Positions 1 through 15,300 of a DNA stretch of 64,000 bases are shown here, one piece after another. The stretch spans positions 8,997,001 to 9,061,000 of the forward strand of contig NC_092674.1 in the NCBI RefSeq assembly GCF_964355755.1, read 5' to 3'. Every line of letters starts with the position of its first letter. Within the stretch, counting starts at the first letter, position 1. A program made the translations under genes and the position numbers. The DNA comes from Antedon mediterranea. Lineage: Eukaryota; Echinodermata; Crinoidea; Comatulida; Antedonidae. The notes under the pieces were generated by a model, which saw nothing but the letters and a program-made list of their open reading frames with translations, ran no database searches and was not told the origin of the DNA.

Positions 1-163
1 TTTATGAGGGTGTGATGCTTAACAAGTATTTTTTTTCTTTGGCCTAATCTAGCATTACATGTTGTTTACTAAAGATGTTGATGCTCAAGAATAGCAACCT
101 CTATGGTTTAATAAAGTTGTTTAATAATGTTTTTTTGATGTTTCTTCATTCAAATGTACTCAC

Positions 164-329
164 CTCTTGGTACATACATATGGTCTCTAAGATATCGAAC
201 CTCTTGAGCCAATTCTGTGAGTGTATCTCGCTTTGATTTAGGTTGCGGTACAAAATGACATCTCAATTTCTTGGCAATGTATTGTTGAAAAGTTATCTCA
301 GCTTCAGTCTCACAGATCATCTTTAACAT
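164..329 (-). CDS. unc80: unc80 exon 47, last in window
   Basis: 166 nt, phase 0 in and phase 1 out. It encodes MICETEAEIT and QQYIAKKLRCHFVPQPKSKR, matching 'ARQHIADQLERRFIPRPLCKSSL'. Donor GTGAGTAC. The C-terminal tail (a few hundred residues in vertebrates) continues beyond the left edge. Confidence 0.95.
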
Positions 330-3300
330 CTATAAGAAAAATTAAAATATAAACAAAATATGATTTGTGAAAAAAAAAAATACTTTGTGAAAAAAATATA
401 CATTTATATACTCTATAGATATAAAGTAAAAACACAGACTATAAGAGTTACCACCGCTTCACTAAAGGATCATAACAACATTTTAGTACTGCGGTTACAT
501 TTTGTTTAACTTATTTATGCCATTATTTGGGATGCCTTCCTTGGGGTAGTCATACACACTGTTTAGTTTTAACCAACTTCATTCTATTCCTACATTACTG
601 CAATAAAAAATGTGGTTACTGCAGTACCAGTAGAAAAATTATACTTTAATTACCTTGAATGCAATATATGGCTGCAACATAATGTAAAGAGGTGTTCGGA
701 CAGTGAGAACGAAATCCAAGAAACTCCACAAGGCATCCCCACCAAGCATTTTGGAGCCCATTTCTTTGATTGTGTTAGATATGCGATACCAGTCTGAGCC
801 AAGTTGTTTCTCGAAACACACGATCATGATTTTCAAACCTTCAATTGAAACAAAATTATCTTCATTAATGCTTATTTAACATAAAAATTAAATGTGTCTT
901 TGGTACACTTAAATCGAAATAATTAAAATAATAATAATCAATGATTATTTTTAATAGAGTTAATTTTCATACCAAGAAATGCTGCCTCGTACAATGATTC
1001 TGACACAGGCGCATTTGGGTCACGGTACGTTATGCCTGAATGACTTGGTAAGTCTGAGAATGACGATGCGTGATGATGATGATGCTTCGTGGACGTTGGT
1101 ATACGTTGCTTATTCGGTGGGAGTAACGCATAAATTATCATACTCAGCGCAAACGAAACATCCTTTTCTCGAATCTTTGGCGAGTCTGAAGATAAAAGAG
1201 AATTATTTAAAAAGCACTGGTATGCCATTCTATGAAAAATTGTGTGACGTAAGTTTTTTCCACATCCAAATGGTATATAAATGTTATCAATAATTCCTGC
1301 ACCCAACCAATCATTTATTCATAGAAGTACTGATTGGTGGTGACCAATGAAATGAACAATACAGGACCGGTATGAATGCACATTCAATTTTGCCTTGGAT
1401 TTGTAGGTTGGTGAATAACGTACTTGTCTCTTAATCCAAAGGTCCAAGACTTAACTCTGACCCATAATATAGTTAATTGCTACTGGATGTGTTTAAATAA
1501 GATTAAATAAAAAATAATGCTGAAAAACAGAAACAGTACCTTTTCGGGAGCAACCAACTCGTAAAATAAGAGGCAGTATAAGATTTAAAAGAATACTCTC
1601 AGTACGTTCCTGTGATGAGAAAACTGGCATCCCTCCAAACACCTGCTCTAGCGTGTATGTATCCTAAACATTATCAATCATAATTGAAATTTATTCAAGA
1701 ATATAATTAATATATATATAATATATAAGATGAAGATGATATAAAATTAACGTATTGTTCCTTGAAAATGACAATTTGTGTATCAAAATAAATAAATGTT
1801 GTTGAACATAAATCAGAGTATAAAACATTATTCCTCTTTAAAATGTTGCAACAGATATTGATTTTTTGCCAGTCAGTTTTTATCAGAATCTGGATAAGCA
1901 CTGTATTTTACTATTATTAAACTTTAGAACTTGCCTAAAAATTCAGTTATATAAAATGTAATACTTTTGATAAATATTGTCAAAATCCGGGAACAACAGA
2001 TCTTTACCAGTCATACAATGTAATGAACAGTTTGGAACCAAAACCAACAAACACACCAACGACATAAACCAAACTAATGGAAAATGATCATAGTATTTTT
2101 ATCCAATAATGTATACAATAACTCTGTTGTTGTAAAAGTACATAATACTAAAGATATTATGTAAGATAGCATGTGTCTATCTCTTCTTTTACATACTTTT
2201 CTTACATTGCACGCACATTTAGTGATGCAAATTGATACTTTAAAAAATGAAAGAAAAATTAATATTATAAAGTAATGAAAAAAAAGTATGGCATAATATT
2301 ATTATGTAACTGAATATTAAAAAAGAAAGTTGATACAACAATGTCTTGTAATTAACAATGTCTTATTTGATCAAATGTTTCATAGATACTGGAATTTATC
2401 GGTATTTTGTGATAAAAATGTAGTTCTGTATGCAAGAAAGAAGATTCAGATAAAATGTATCTGGATATATTATTTTCTGATAAAATAATATGTTTCTGAT
2501 AAAATGAAGATTTTCTGGTGAATTGTATTTATGAAAAATGTCTGAAAAGTTTCTGATGAAATATGTATTACTGATGAAATGTTTTCTGCTTAGAGTTCTG
2601 ATGAAATTTATCATTCTGATCAAATGTTTTCTGAAGATTTTCAGATAAAATGTACTGTTTCTGAGAAATGTTGAATAGTGTCTGATAAAATGTGTTTCTG
2701 AAAAAAAGTTCTTTTGCTAGTTTTCTGATGAAATATGTGTTGCTGATTAGTTTCTGATGAAATGTATTACACTACATATGATCAATACAAGCTATGTACC
2801 ATAGTGATTACCAGAGATGAGTGAATACAAACTGTATCGCAAGCTACTCTGAAACTTTCATTAAATACTGCAATATGGTAGTTTTACATTATCAAAATAC
2901 TGTAATACTAAATACACAAGCAAAAGCTGTTATTACACCATACCAAAAGATGATAAAATACACGCATCCTAAAATCACAGAATGTTTACTTTTACAAAAT
3001 AAATCATATGGGTTAAACAATGAAATATATTTGTAATATTTAATATACCCGACTTTACAACCATGCTAAATAATGAATATTCATATAATATAGGTAACAT
3101 TATAAACAGTCATAAACAAATTATAAATATTCATGCCTTTTATGCTTTTTCTGTAAACATGCTTTATTAAATTTATAACAAAACAATACAAAATTACATA
3201 TTAATTTTTGTTATTCACCTTTTAGCATGCAAACATTACTATAGTGCAGGATAAAGTCATAGAAAAACATATGAATATTTACACATGTGATATGACAGTA

Positions 3301-6300
3301 CATATATATACACAATAAATAATATTACAATTTTATTTTAAATATTCATTAGAGTTTATAAATATTCATGCCATAGATACATTAACAAGAACCACATTAC
3401 TATATGAATTTAAATGTTAATATTAATTACAAAATAATATTTTACAAAACTGTATTGTCACAAATATCCCACAGTACAAAAATCTTTTTTATTTGGTCAT
3501 GCAAACATAAATTTGAATTATACACATTGTTTTTGTTTAAAAAACATGTCTGTTTAATAGTGGTTCAGTGAATGAACTAATATGATTGGCTACTTGCCTT
3601 GAGTTTCAGCCAATACTGATGCTGTATGCAAGCATGTGACCAAACAAATCACCAATCACAAACATCAATGGACATAAAGATAAAATGGTTAGTAAACTAC
3701 TAAATATGTAGCTAAACTACTGTAAGCAGAAGATATCATAAATTAATGAAGTTTTGAAAACAAAGTGAAAATGGCCTTTTAAAGAAACGCTAGTTGATAA
3801 TACCAAGTACTGTATGATTTTTACGATCAATCTGGAAATTACCTCGCATGCAATTTAAACAATCTGTAATTTTGCTCAATAAAGAGATAATTGCAGTAAA
3901 AAATAAATGTTAAAAAACTAAATAAAATTTTGGAAAGTTTACTTTGAATTAACAAATATTAATTTTGACACTTTAATTAGCAAATTACTTTATTATAATT
4001 AGTCAATTAATTAGGCGGATTTTTGACAAGATGACTGCATTATACAAACAATGAGAAAAAGAATAATGGAGATGAAATAGATAAACATATGATATCTTCA
4101 ACATACAAGGATGAGTCTAGAAAATAATCCTATGAATATGTAAATGAGTAGGAAATGAATTATTCATAGATTATGGAAACAAATTTAGCTCATACATATT
4201 CATGAATGTTAATCGCTACTGTTGGTATGACACTTCAATGAGCTAGAATTTTGATCAGAGGTATATGTTAGCATAATAATGTCCAATTTAGCTCATATGT
4301 ATTCATAACGGTGTAATAGTTACAGCACAAAGGTTTGGTATATAAATAGAATAGTGTCAAATTTAGCTTTATACATATTCATGAATATTAATTTAGCTCA
4401 TACATATTCATGAATATCAACTCTATTTATGTAATGAGCAATAAGTTTAAAATGATATACAGGAGTGTCAAATTTAACTCATACATATTCATGAATGTTA
4501 ATCTATACTCATTGCATATTCATAGTGATATTTTCCACATATTTATGGATATAACTATAAGGAGATCTGACCTACAGAAATGGGATTTGAAATAGATGAA
4601 TTGTTATTCGGAAGGGAACATCACTATGGAAATAAATTATTAAGTATCAATACTATTTTAAGAAATTAAATATTTAAAAAAATATACTTATATAATTAAT
4701 ATTAAATTATCCAATGCAATACACATCAAGGTATAATGTAATAATTTGTACTTGAATAATTTTGGATTGGAAATAATGTTATAGGAAGCTTACACAGTAA
4801 TTATACTGTATGGCAGAGTATTGTACTATGTGGCGCAGTAATTATATTGTATGACACAGTGTTTATTATACTGTATCCTTTACTTAATTCCATAGTAAAA
4901 ATTAGGTCAAAATTAAAAGTGATTATCTCTTCATGGAAAAGATAATATATTAAACGAAAATATATAATCGGATAGGAAAAAATGAGTTCATTAAATAATT
5001 TTCGGTCCAAATCTTTGGTAATATGGACCCCTGGGAAATAAATAAAAAGTATTAAGTGCTTAAATTAACAATTTTCATGCACAAACGATGTATGATCATG
5101 CTATTGTTGGAGACAAAAACATTCTATATCCAAGATGCAGATTTCATAGCAAATGAAATTGAACATACAGGCAAGGTAAACGAGACGTTTCAGCCATCGG
5201 GTAGTGAATTTAAAACGCATTTCATACGGGATAATAGCAATATTGCAATAAACAGCTTATTGAATTTTGGTATTAATAATAACGTACAGGTCGATATTAT
5301 GACCTCTCTATAGCAATTAGAATTTTATCTTTTGCTTTCACTAAAGACAAAAAAAAACAAGATTTGACCAAAAACTAGGGTTATTTAAAGCATATATTTT
5401 ACAGAAAAATGTCCCCTTATAGGAGTGTGCTCTGAAAAGAGTTTCCTGAAGGAGGGGCTCTATTGAATTTAGGAAGAAACTGGCATAATTTTGAAAGTTT
5501 ATTATCATATAATCAAATTCAAATAAACTTGTATTGCAGTTTGATAGCTGGAAACAGCAATGCATCAAGGGTGAAATAAAATATATATAAATTAAAAATG
5601 ACAATATATCATTAAATGCTTAGAAAAAAAAACATAAAAATCAATAAATATTACAAAAATATTTAAACATTGTGTAACAGCAAACAAAAAGCAAGGCAAT
5701 AATAACTATAATATTAAAATATTATTCAATACACTAAATAAAATAATAAATATTAAATTCACAAATAAATATTTTTAAAAATATGAGCAAATGTTTAAAC
5801 AATGATATTGTAGGCCTACCTACTTAGAAACTAACATAAACAATTTGAACTAAGGATTTGGTTGATAATATAGTTAAATAGTTTTTGCCGTAAAAAATAC
5901 ATACATTAATTATACAGTCACTGCAGCAAAATTATATTAAAACATTAAACCTTTTCACACTAACAGTGAACAGACCAGAGGTTTTTGTACGGAATTGTTT
6001 ACAAGCACATTATTAGAAATACAGTGAAAACTAAAGAAATTGCGCTCTTTTTGTTTTGATAAACTGTTTGCTGTTCATATTGTTAAAAATACTTTTGTGG
6101 AAACAATAAACTATCAAGATATATTAATAGTTTCGTTAGTGTGAAAAGGGTACTGTAGTTGCGCTTAAATCAAGTACAATTATTAATATTGAAGATAATC
6201 TGAATAGCAACCAAACCTTATTAGAATGTTCATCTATATAATTAACATATTCAAATTATTTATTCACTCATGCAGCTAATCTCCTTTATCATTTAATAAT

Positions 6301-9300
6301 AATGTATAATATCACAATATAATCACAAAAGAAATAAGGCACTAAAACCCATGAGCATGCTATACTGCATATACTATTTATTATGCTTCTAATCAAAACG
6401 GTTTTTTTTATGAATATTTTGATAAGTTTGTAGGATTTTTAAAAAGCTTGGTAGATATTGATTTACACAAAAGTGGGTGTTATTAGGACACATGACATGT
6501 AAAAGAACATGCCCAAGAAGTATAAATTTCTACTAAGGAGAGCATATGTGGCTTAGGCAGATGACATACTTATATATATGATTAAAATAAATCCGGATAG
6601 GGGTTAATGACTGCTATAAACAATACACAAAAAAACAAACCTTATATTTCCATTAGCTTCAAGCAGTATGTTGTTATGATACACACAACCCACATGATTT
6701 AAGATTAACATAAAGACAGATGTTGCTATGGTACACATCGCACCTGCAGTTTATTATTAGCATAAATACAGGTGTTGCTATGATACTTATCATACCTGTA
6801 GCTTATGATTAACATAAAGACAGGTGTTGCTATGATACACATCACACCTGAATTGATAACCATAATGGCAAGTGTTTCTATGATACATATTACACCTGCA
6901 CTAATTAACATAAAAGTGGGATTTATTAACATACCTTCATACAATGCATTTGTGTTGCAACGGTTCTAATGACTGCGGTTGAGAACACGGCAGGTGGTGT
7001 CATGCGAACTTCATGGGATGGTGGGCCAGCTAAATTCAGTGGTTGGCCGTCTCCTCCACCAGAAGATGACCCATCAGATAAAAGTAATGCCAAACAAATG
7101 TTTAGCAAAGACTAAGAAAAATAAAACAATTAAGTAAAATCGCAATTAATTTGGCAACCCCTTTGAAATCAGTAAAGATGATAACGAGGTGCCACTAGAT
7201 TACATAGCTATTGAGCCAAAAGTCCTCCTGCTAAATGTTTCTGAGTGTGTCATGGAATGTAAAGAAATGAAATTACGCTAATGTTGCATAAGACAAACAG
7301 TAAATGTTTTAAATTTTACAATGACTGGTTCAACTCTCTCTTCTCTTGTTTAATAATCAACATTTTCTGGAGAGTGGGATATGAATGATGATTAAAATTA
7401 AATACAAAGTACAAGCCCATAGTCATATTTACAGGAGATTCCTTTCCACACACTTTTTCTTCAAAAGGACACTTTTTCTACAAAAGGTCACTTTCTGTAT
7501 AAAAGGGCACTTCAAAGAAAACCGGCAAAAATCGTCATAATCATATATGTCTCTAGTTTGAAATTGGCATTTCAAGAAAAATGTGGTTCGTTCAAACTCC
7601 CCTGGCTAAAGGCTTGTAAATTTAATCATAAGCTTACCCTTAGATTTGGTAGATGTGCAATGATGCTCTTACGTTGCAGCGCTATGTAAATTCCTTTCAA
7701 AAAGTTTGCAGCTGATTCCCAATCAATAAGCCGCTATAAAAAAAAACATTCATGTTTTGTTAACTAAAATAAGGTACCATCATCCGTTTTTGACAAAGAG
7801 TCATTCAAACCAAGATTTGAACTCTGGTGTTAATCTAGATATTCACCTAGACACCTTTACTTATAGTGTGTGGTCAAAACCAGAAAAACTGTAAAAATTG
7901 TAAAGAGAACTTAAATAAAAGATGCTAAACTCCAGTTTGTTGAGTTATTACAACAATACCTACCATAAGTGCTGGTTTTTTATTGATTTTTGTAAACAGT
8001 TTGTCAAGTCTTCGTAGAATTAATGTAAGCGCTGGCCGCAGATCTTCATTGTACCAATCCACAATTGGAATCATTTTGGTAATGTATCTGAAGCAAAAGA
8101 GCAAAATTGTGAATCCTGTGATAATCCCTACCATGGGTGGTTTAAAAAGGTCTGTTGCAAAAAACAGACACGATACAATGCCAGAAGAACATTGGCCAAA
8201 GAAGAACAATTATAGTGGGGTTACTTGTTAAAATCAAGTGTATATTTTTGTGTTTTACTTCTGATTCCGTTTCTTATTGTCAATAACAGAACAAGCATTT
8301 AGTAAAAATATAAGTTACCCATTTTTAGATATTGCTGGATTGTGAGTGTTGAATGTATTATAAAACATAAACAGTACTTACTTTTGAAGGCCTTTGCATC
8401 CCATGGTAACTGGATCATGTGGTACTACTTTTAGTAGGCAGCAGGCTATCTCTGCTAACCTCTGAAAAAACAACATCAAACAGTGACTTTTAGTTGGCTG
8501 TAGGCCTAATGCATCTGAAGTCACCACTCTTCCAGTCAACCTTTCCATAGAGCTGGGATTTACCGGAAGATCGGAGTTATAGCTCCCTAATCTTTCAAAA
8601 AATGTAATGGGCTTTTTTATGGGACCTTCAGTTTACAGTCCTTATTCTACCACAAGAGCTATTGTCAAGAGAACTGAAGAACGTTTCTGACATCTTGCTT
8701 TTACAGCTTGGTCACTGAAAGTTATACATCTAACCAACTAGTCAACAATACTTACAAAATGACAACGTTGATCAAAGATATCTGGTCCCTGTGCAGTCAA
8801 TCGTAGCTCTTTTGAACGTTGTACGCTATGAGCAAAGAACTGAGAGACAAGGCTTAGCAACATGTCTCGAGGTTTACGGTACTCATTCATGGCCTCGATG
8901 TCATCTGAACCCTCTTCTGAGTATTGCATATTTACATGCTCATAATTATATCTAAGTAAACAAAAAATAATTAATTTCAAAATAGTGGACATGGAAAAAA
9001 AATAATGGATGGAGGAAAGAAAATACAGTAGTAAGTTCCAACGGACAGAAATACATGACAAAAATCTGTTTATATTGACACGGAACCTACTACTTGTACA
9101 TATATTACATTACCTACAATACTGTACCTGCTGGTTGCAGCTCATAGTAGGTGAAATAGGTTGTTGAAAGAACACAAGTCAAGTAAACAACATGGTATTT
9201 TCTTTCATATCATTCAAGAGACTGTAACTCCTTTACTGAACTTAAACTAGACAAGACAAGAAGGCAGTCAATTTTAACACTATTATTAATTAAACTTACT

Positions 9301-12300
9301 GCGCTAGATGTTTCCTCTTACCTAATTTTAAAATCTTCACGTAACTCTTCCTCCACTGCTTGACCGACACTTTGAGGGATCATTACTAACTTCTTGGACT
9401 GTTTTCGTAATGAAGTCGATCGAGAATGAGAAGAACTCTTGAAACTAGCTGCTGTGTTTAAAGAATCTGTCTTTCTGCTTGGGCCATTTGTGCCTCTGTT
9501 AAAAAGATTTCAGTTAAAAGTATTCCAATTTATTATATGCAGAAAAAAAACAAATCAAATAAAAACTAAACTAAAAAAAAAAAAAACTAAACGCCTGAAT
9601 ACTAATATATTTCAACAAACCTTGAGATTGCCTCAGCACCAACTATAAGCGCCCTCACACAGACAGCCATCTCTTTGATGACCTTAGCCTCTGCTCTAGC
9701 TGATTGCGCTGTTGGGTTATCATACGGGACAGTCTGTGACTGGATGTGTTCAAGGTATAGTGGTATAATTGCATCTAACACACTCTGAAGAAAAAACACA
9801 GTTTAAAGATTCAATAAACTTGGTTGTTATTCACGAAAGAACCATTGTCCTTAGCTTAGGTAGCGCTGCTCTATTTTTACAACAGAAAAACCTTCATATA
9901 TGAATGAGGTTCAAATAGGTAATAGGACGTGGTGTGGTGACAGAACATAGAATAAAATAATGATAGGAAGAATGTAAGTGGACTAAGTTTTAAGCATGGA
10001 ATGTGGTAAGTCATGATGAACTATTGAAATTGAAAGTTGATAATGAATTCAATATTAAGCTCGAGCTCTTACAGTAGAACAATAATGTTAATCAACTGCT
10101 GGTAACTTTACTTGAAGTTGCAAGAAGTATATACTTACCAGCATCTGAGCACTTCTGCTAGTCTCTGGTGAGTACGCTACCACGACAACACAAAGTCTGA
10201 TAGCTTCTAAGATTGAGAATTCATTGGACTGATCATTACCACTGTAGATAAAATCCTAAAAAAAGCAAAAACAAAACAGAACATAAAAGGAGCCAATTTG
10301 TGAGTGGTTTAAAGTCAGCATACAGTTGTGGGCTTTTATATGTGGTACACGATTCAAAGTTTCCAGTTTGTATTTTGGAAAACTGTGTGTTACTTGCAGT
10401 CAGTTGCATTAGTGTATGTTGAGTTGAGTTGAAATCTCTGTGTCGAAAAGTTTAATTGAACAAACCAAGGTTTTGAGCGGTTTTTCTCCGGTAACAAGTT
10501 CCATGATGTCTAAAATTCCATCTAGAGGTTCCTCACAATGGCCTTCTAGTGACAACAACAGTTTAAACAAGCATCGAGCAGATACCTGTCAACAAATACA
10601 AATACCCCAAGTTATACGAATGGCCAACCAGAAATTTAACTGAAATTAATGGATAAACAATAGACAAACTTCAAACACATGGATTCACCGTTTGACATGA
10701 TGAAGGTAAAATGAGTAACAAGCACATTTTTTATGATAAAATGCATTTTTAGCAAAGGTAAATCACACAAGATTTTTCTCTTTTGTGAAGATTTTTTGGC
10801 ACCCCGGCAAATTGGCTAGAGATATTTGATGGTCTGATTGATTGAATGACTATATACATCCTTGTTATGACCGACTATACTGTACTGCATAGTATAGTTG
10901 GTGTATACAAACATTTAAAATTTAGCAGTGTACAGAGTCAATAAACTTTTCTGTCTACCTTTCCTGGAGGCACTGGTGCCATTTGTGTGTGACAATTTGG
11001 TTTCTCCACAATCAGTAAGGGAGCAGCACTTCCAAACATCTAGCAAAAAATAAGACAGCAAAGTTACATTTTCTAATACAAATCAAAAAACTACATTATC
11101 TGTATAAATATACTCATAATTTTGTCAAAATGATTCCAATCAACATACCTGGAGTATAAAAGGTTTCATGTGTAGTTTGTAGAACTGTTTACATGTATAC
11201 TAAAACAAGAATAAATAAAATTAATGTTACATAAATCAAATGTGTGTTTTCAGTTTCAATAATAATAAATATATCATTTTTTTACAAATATTGGAGTATC
11301 ATAAATAAATTCAAGTGAACCTTGCAACCCGATTTCAACTACCACCACTGAACTAATGAAACTTTCTGCTAAGTTTAAATACGGTAGTTGAAAAGAATTT
11401 ACGTTCTTTTGAACTTCTGATTTTTTAGGAAGTCTGTTGGAGATTCTATAAGCAATTCGTGTAGTGTTTAGCGATTGTGGTTGAAAGTTAATTTGGATAT
11501 TTATGCAATTTTAGTTAGTTCCAATCGGGTAGCAAGGGCAATACACATTTTAAAAGAATCCACTAGTCTACCAATAGTACAAAGTATGAACTAAGCATGC
11601 ATATGATTGCGATAGAAAATGAAGAAGGTCACATATACAATTGCTTCATGCTTGATGCAGCTAAATCTAAAGAAATATTCTTAATCACATAAACAAAATA
11701 ATTATAAACTAACATGAATTCTATAGACACAGTCTAAGATCGATATAAACCTTCTAATCTTCATGGATAATAAAGATGGATGGATAACATTATATTTAAC
11801 ATTTTAGCCTTGTTTGAGGGCAATAACAAAAAATCTAACAATTATTAAGCTAAATATTACATATCACAAAGTGGACCAAAGGTGTGTAATAAAATATCAG
11901 TGCTCTAAGTTAACTTTGCTTTCAAGTCCTGTTAACATAAATATATATTTATAAAGTAATTACTAAGATAAAATCATTCTAATTTAGCAAAAAATGTACT
12001 AACAATTTTTTTTTTTTCAAATTATTTTTGTCTCCAATTATACAGTACATAATACTATACAATACATTATGTTAAACAATTAGCAGACGACGACTAAATG
12101 CAATGAAGCATGCAATGATACCTCAATGGCGCAACGTGTAACAGAGCTTGTGTAGTATAAAGAATGAGCGCGAAACAAGGTGGGTAGTAGTAGATGATAT
12201 CTGTGTATGAGAAATAAAACAAATGCGCATCTATGTCAATTTCTTGTAACCTCTAGTGTGTAACTTATACTTAACTAAATGATAGCAATATTTTGGTTAG

Positions 12301-15300
12301 TGCCACAGTTCAGAGCTGTTGAGCCTATGCGTGGTTCCTACTTGGACGCAACGCAAGGTCGTAACCGCACTGCAAGTAAATTGTCCAATTTTGACGTGAT
12401 GGACCATCACAACTGTCACTGTGATTGATCAACTCACTTGTGTTGAGCTTTTGTACTTGTGTTGTGCCCTAGTGGGAACCAAGCTTAACGGAAAAACACG
12501 AGCACGACATTTTAACAACTGCATTGTCGTGTGATATATTGTTAACAAAAATGTCCATTTCAAAACAAGATCAACTTACTAGGATTGTTGTGCTTTTAAA
12601 ATTGAATAAAACTGTAAATTATTTTTTCACAGGTGTGCAAAAACAGGATGACATTTAAACGGCTCCATTTTTTACACATCAAATTATATTTACTAGTGAG
12701 TGATCATTCTATATTTTCTTACATGTTCTTCTAACAAAGTGTTATTCTCCTGGCATACAAACAAGATATTGGTTGTTTTTTTTTTTTTTTAATATTTCAA
12801 GTACAGGTACTAAAAAATGAGAACACATCTTCTCTATTCAGGGAGGTAAAATACCCTCTGCTATAATCAACTTAGATGATGACACTATTAGTTGTTTACA
12901 AATGGATCTTACACTGTGATGCTTTTGGATTATACATCTGTTCTTAATTACTGTAATTTAAATGTGATAATACATTTAACATTTGCTGGCACAATGTCTC
13001 TCCTATAGAATCAGTTTTTAATGTGACAGACTGCATAGACCAAATTGAATCTGTTTTATAAGTTGAAATAACCAAGAATCTTAAAATAAAAGATGAAATG
13101 ACATGGGATGAAAATCACAATCTGAAAATGATGGAAGAAGCATGAACAGATGCAATGATTCTGATTGGACGCACAAGAGTAATAATCACTCAAACCATCT
13201 TTAACCAATCGCAGCAATGCAGGGTAAACCACATGACTTACTTAATGAGTGGAAGAATTTATTAATAACTCATTTATTAACACTTTCTTTACCTTTGCAT
13301 ATTAATTAGATCCAATACATCATTTGCATATTAACAATTTAGTCTAACCTCATTCATCCAGCTTGGTTAAATGTATTATTTATTTATTTTATTTACATCA
13401 TTAGCATTTTGGAGTAACACATTATTTGCATAGAAATTAGGTGTGAACATCATTTGCATATAATTGTGTTACTGATGATGAATGAACATATATATATTTC
13501 ATACCTTTTCGGCAAAAAAAAGAATTATTGCATTGAAACCTCATTCAAATGTTTCATTAATTTGAATTTGGACTAAAATTTGTAAAAATTAGTAAATTAA
13601 ACTCAGGTCATAAGTCATGTGATCAAAAATGGTTAGACATTAATTCTATCTGTGCACTAAATGTGTACCTCTTCTTTAATTAGTATGTGTAAAAGTAAAG
13701 AATGGTGAATGACAGAAGCAAGCTAATTTGAATACAGGTGGCTGAAATTTGTAAAATGCTAGTGGAAGAAACAGGCAATCTACCTCAATGGCACTGGTTA
13801 CCATGGGGTTACAGTTATAAGCAGAGTAGATCCGCATAATTGTAGGCATTGTGCTTTGGTATCTGAAAATGATCATCCTCAATAAAATCATTTTGTGTAG
13901 GGAACATGTTAAAATTTATTCTACTGCAGTAACTAAAATTTGTACTGCAATAATTGATTTAATTTGTTTCAATGACGATTATGAAGCAGTCACAGTGTAT
14001 ATGACTACCAAAATTTAATAAATAATGGAAATTGTTAAAAGGAAAACTTGTAGTTACTGCAGTAGAATACATTGATGATCCCTTAGGAAAGAGTCGACCA
14101 ATAAACCTCTACTACGGAAGTGTTTTTGTACACCAACACAATCCTCCAAGCTCTCAAAATCAATCATTGAAAATCAGTAAATCTTTGAATCAAAAAATCT
14201 GTTAAATTGATGAAAAAATTATAAAATCTGTAATGTATAAATATTTGTTTACAAAGAAAATTTATACATCGAGATCATGTTCTTTACCATCTAAATATAT
14301 TGGTATACAAAGTTCAACAATTTAACACCCTTATCTCTGTATTGTATCTCCACATATTGCATGTGCAGTATCATAGGAACATTATGTGAAAACAGTGTCA
14401 CATATTTATCACATCTGTAGTATGTTAACTTAGGATAAGTTTATGGGTACGACGTATTACATGCAATAAATATGCGACACTGTATAACAGAATTTGCATA
14501 TGATACTGTACAAATTATAAAAACAGTACACAAATCAAGTAAATTGAAAGTCTTACCCCTTGGTAGCAAAAATCTGTTTAAAATGTTTTGCTATATTAAT
14601 ATATGTAGCAAGGCAAACTCGCAATAAGGACATGTCCTCGCAATGCAGTAATAGAGCACCATTAATGACGTTTAGGAAAAGCTGCATGTCAGCTCCCCAT
14701 GCAAAATCTGGAGACATGTTGCTGAACATAGTTGAAATCAACTAAAACAAAAATGAATTAAATAGCATGCACTTGTTAAATTTAAATTGGTATAATTCAT
14801 GTTTAATTAGAAATACAATAGGCTCACCACAGCCATGTAATATTGTCATGATTAAATAGAACCTCGAAAAACATTATAGTAAGGATCTTTGAAACATTTA
14901 AAGCTTTATTTTTTCCCTGCCAATTTTATATCACTCGACTTGTTCCTTGATATTTTCCATCTTGTCGACTTTGCTCCTCTGACAAATCATTGCTATCTGT
15001 TTCCTGTTTCCAAACTAAAACTTATATTGGATGCATCCTCTATTTGGAACAAATTTCTACTTTTTTTAAACTTTCATGGATATTTATTATTTTAAAACTC
15101 ATTTATTTAATCTAGTCCAATTTAGGAGTAGTGTTCAAAACTTTTGTTTGATTTTGTTTTCCAAATAAAAAAAAGAAAGTTTATTCTACTGTTCTTACCT
15201 TAACCCATTGGAGTTTATGAATGACATCCAATCCAAACAATTCCTATAAACAAATGTTATTAGTATGAAATCCATTAAAAATGATAATAATAACTCAGTA

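Larger units (their letters stand above)
1664..6934. other. Intron 43, 5.3 kb
   Basis: Mostly AT-rich unique sequence. It contains a CTGATGA-type degenerate array (2396-2770), a TATTCATGAAT array (4180-4530), an inverted-repeat element (5950-6149) and a ~62-bp tandem repeat (6655-6915). One 85-codon plus-strand ORF at 5056-5313 is not recognised. Confidence 0.9.
11200..13783. other. Intron 32, 2.6 kb
   Basis: AT-rich. It holds two MITE-like elements (11320-11537 and 12325-12488); the rest shows no ORF or recognisable feature. Confidence 0.9.

Noticed and set aside
938-1306. Longer coding block up to 1306 as part of unc80 exon 45
   Set aside because: The frame is open, but a strong acceptor at 1186-1187 restores phase with exon 44, and upstream residues lack UNC80 similarity.
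14889-15095. Standalone small protein gene on the plus strand
   Set aside because: At most a decayed retroelement C-terminus; F/L-rich translation of AT-rich DNA.
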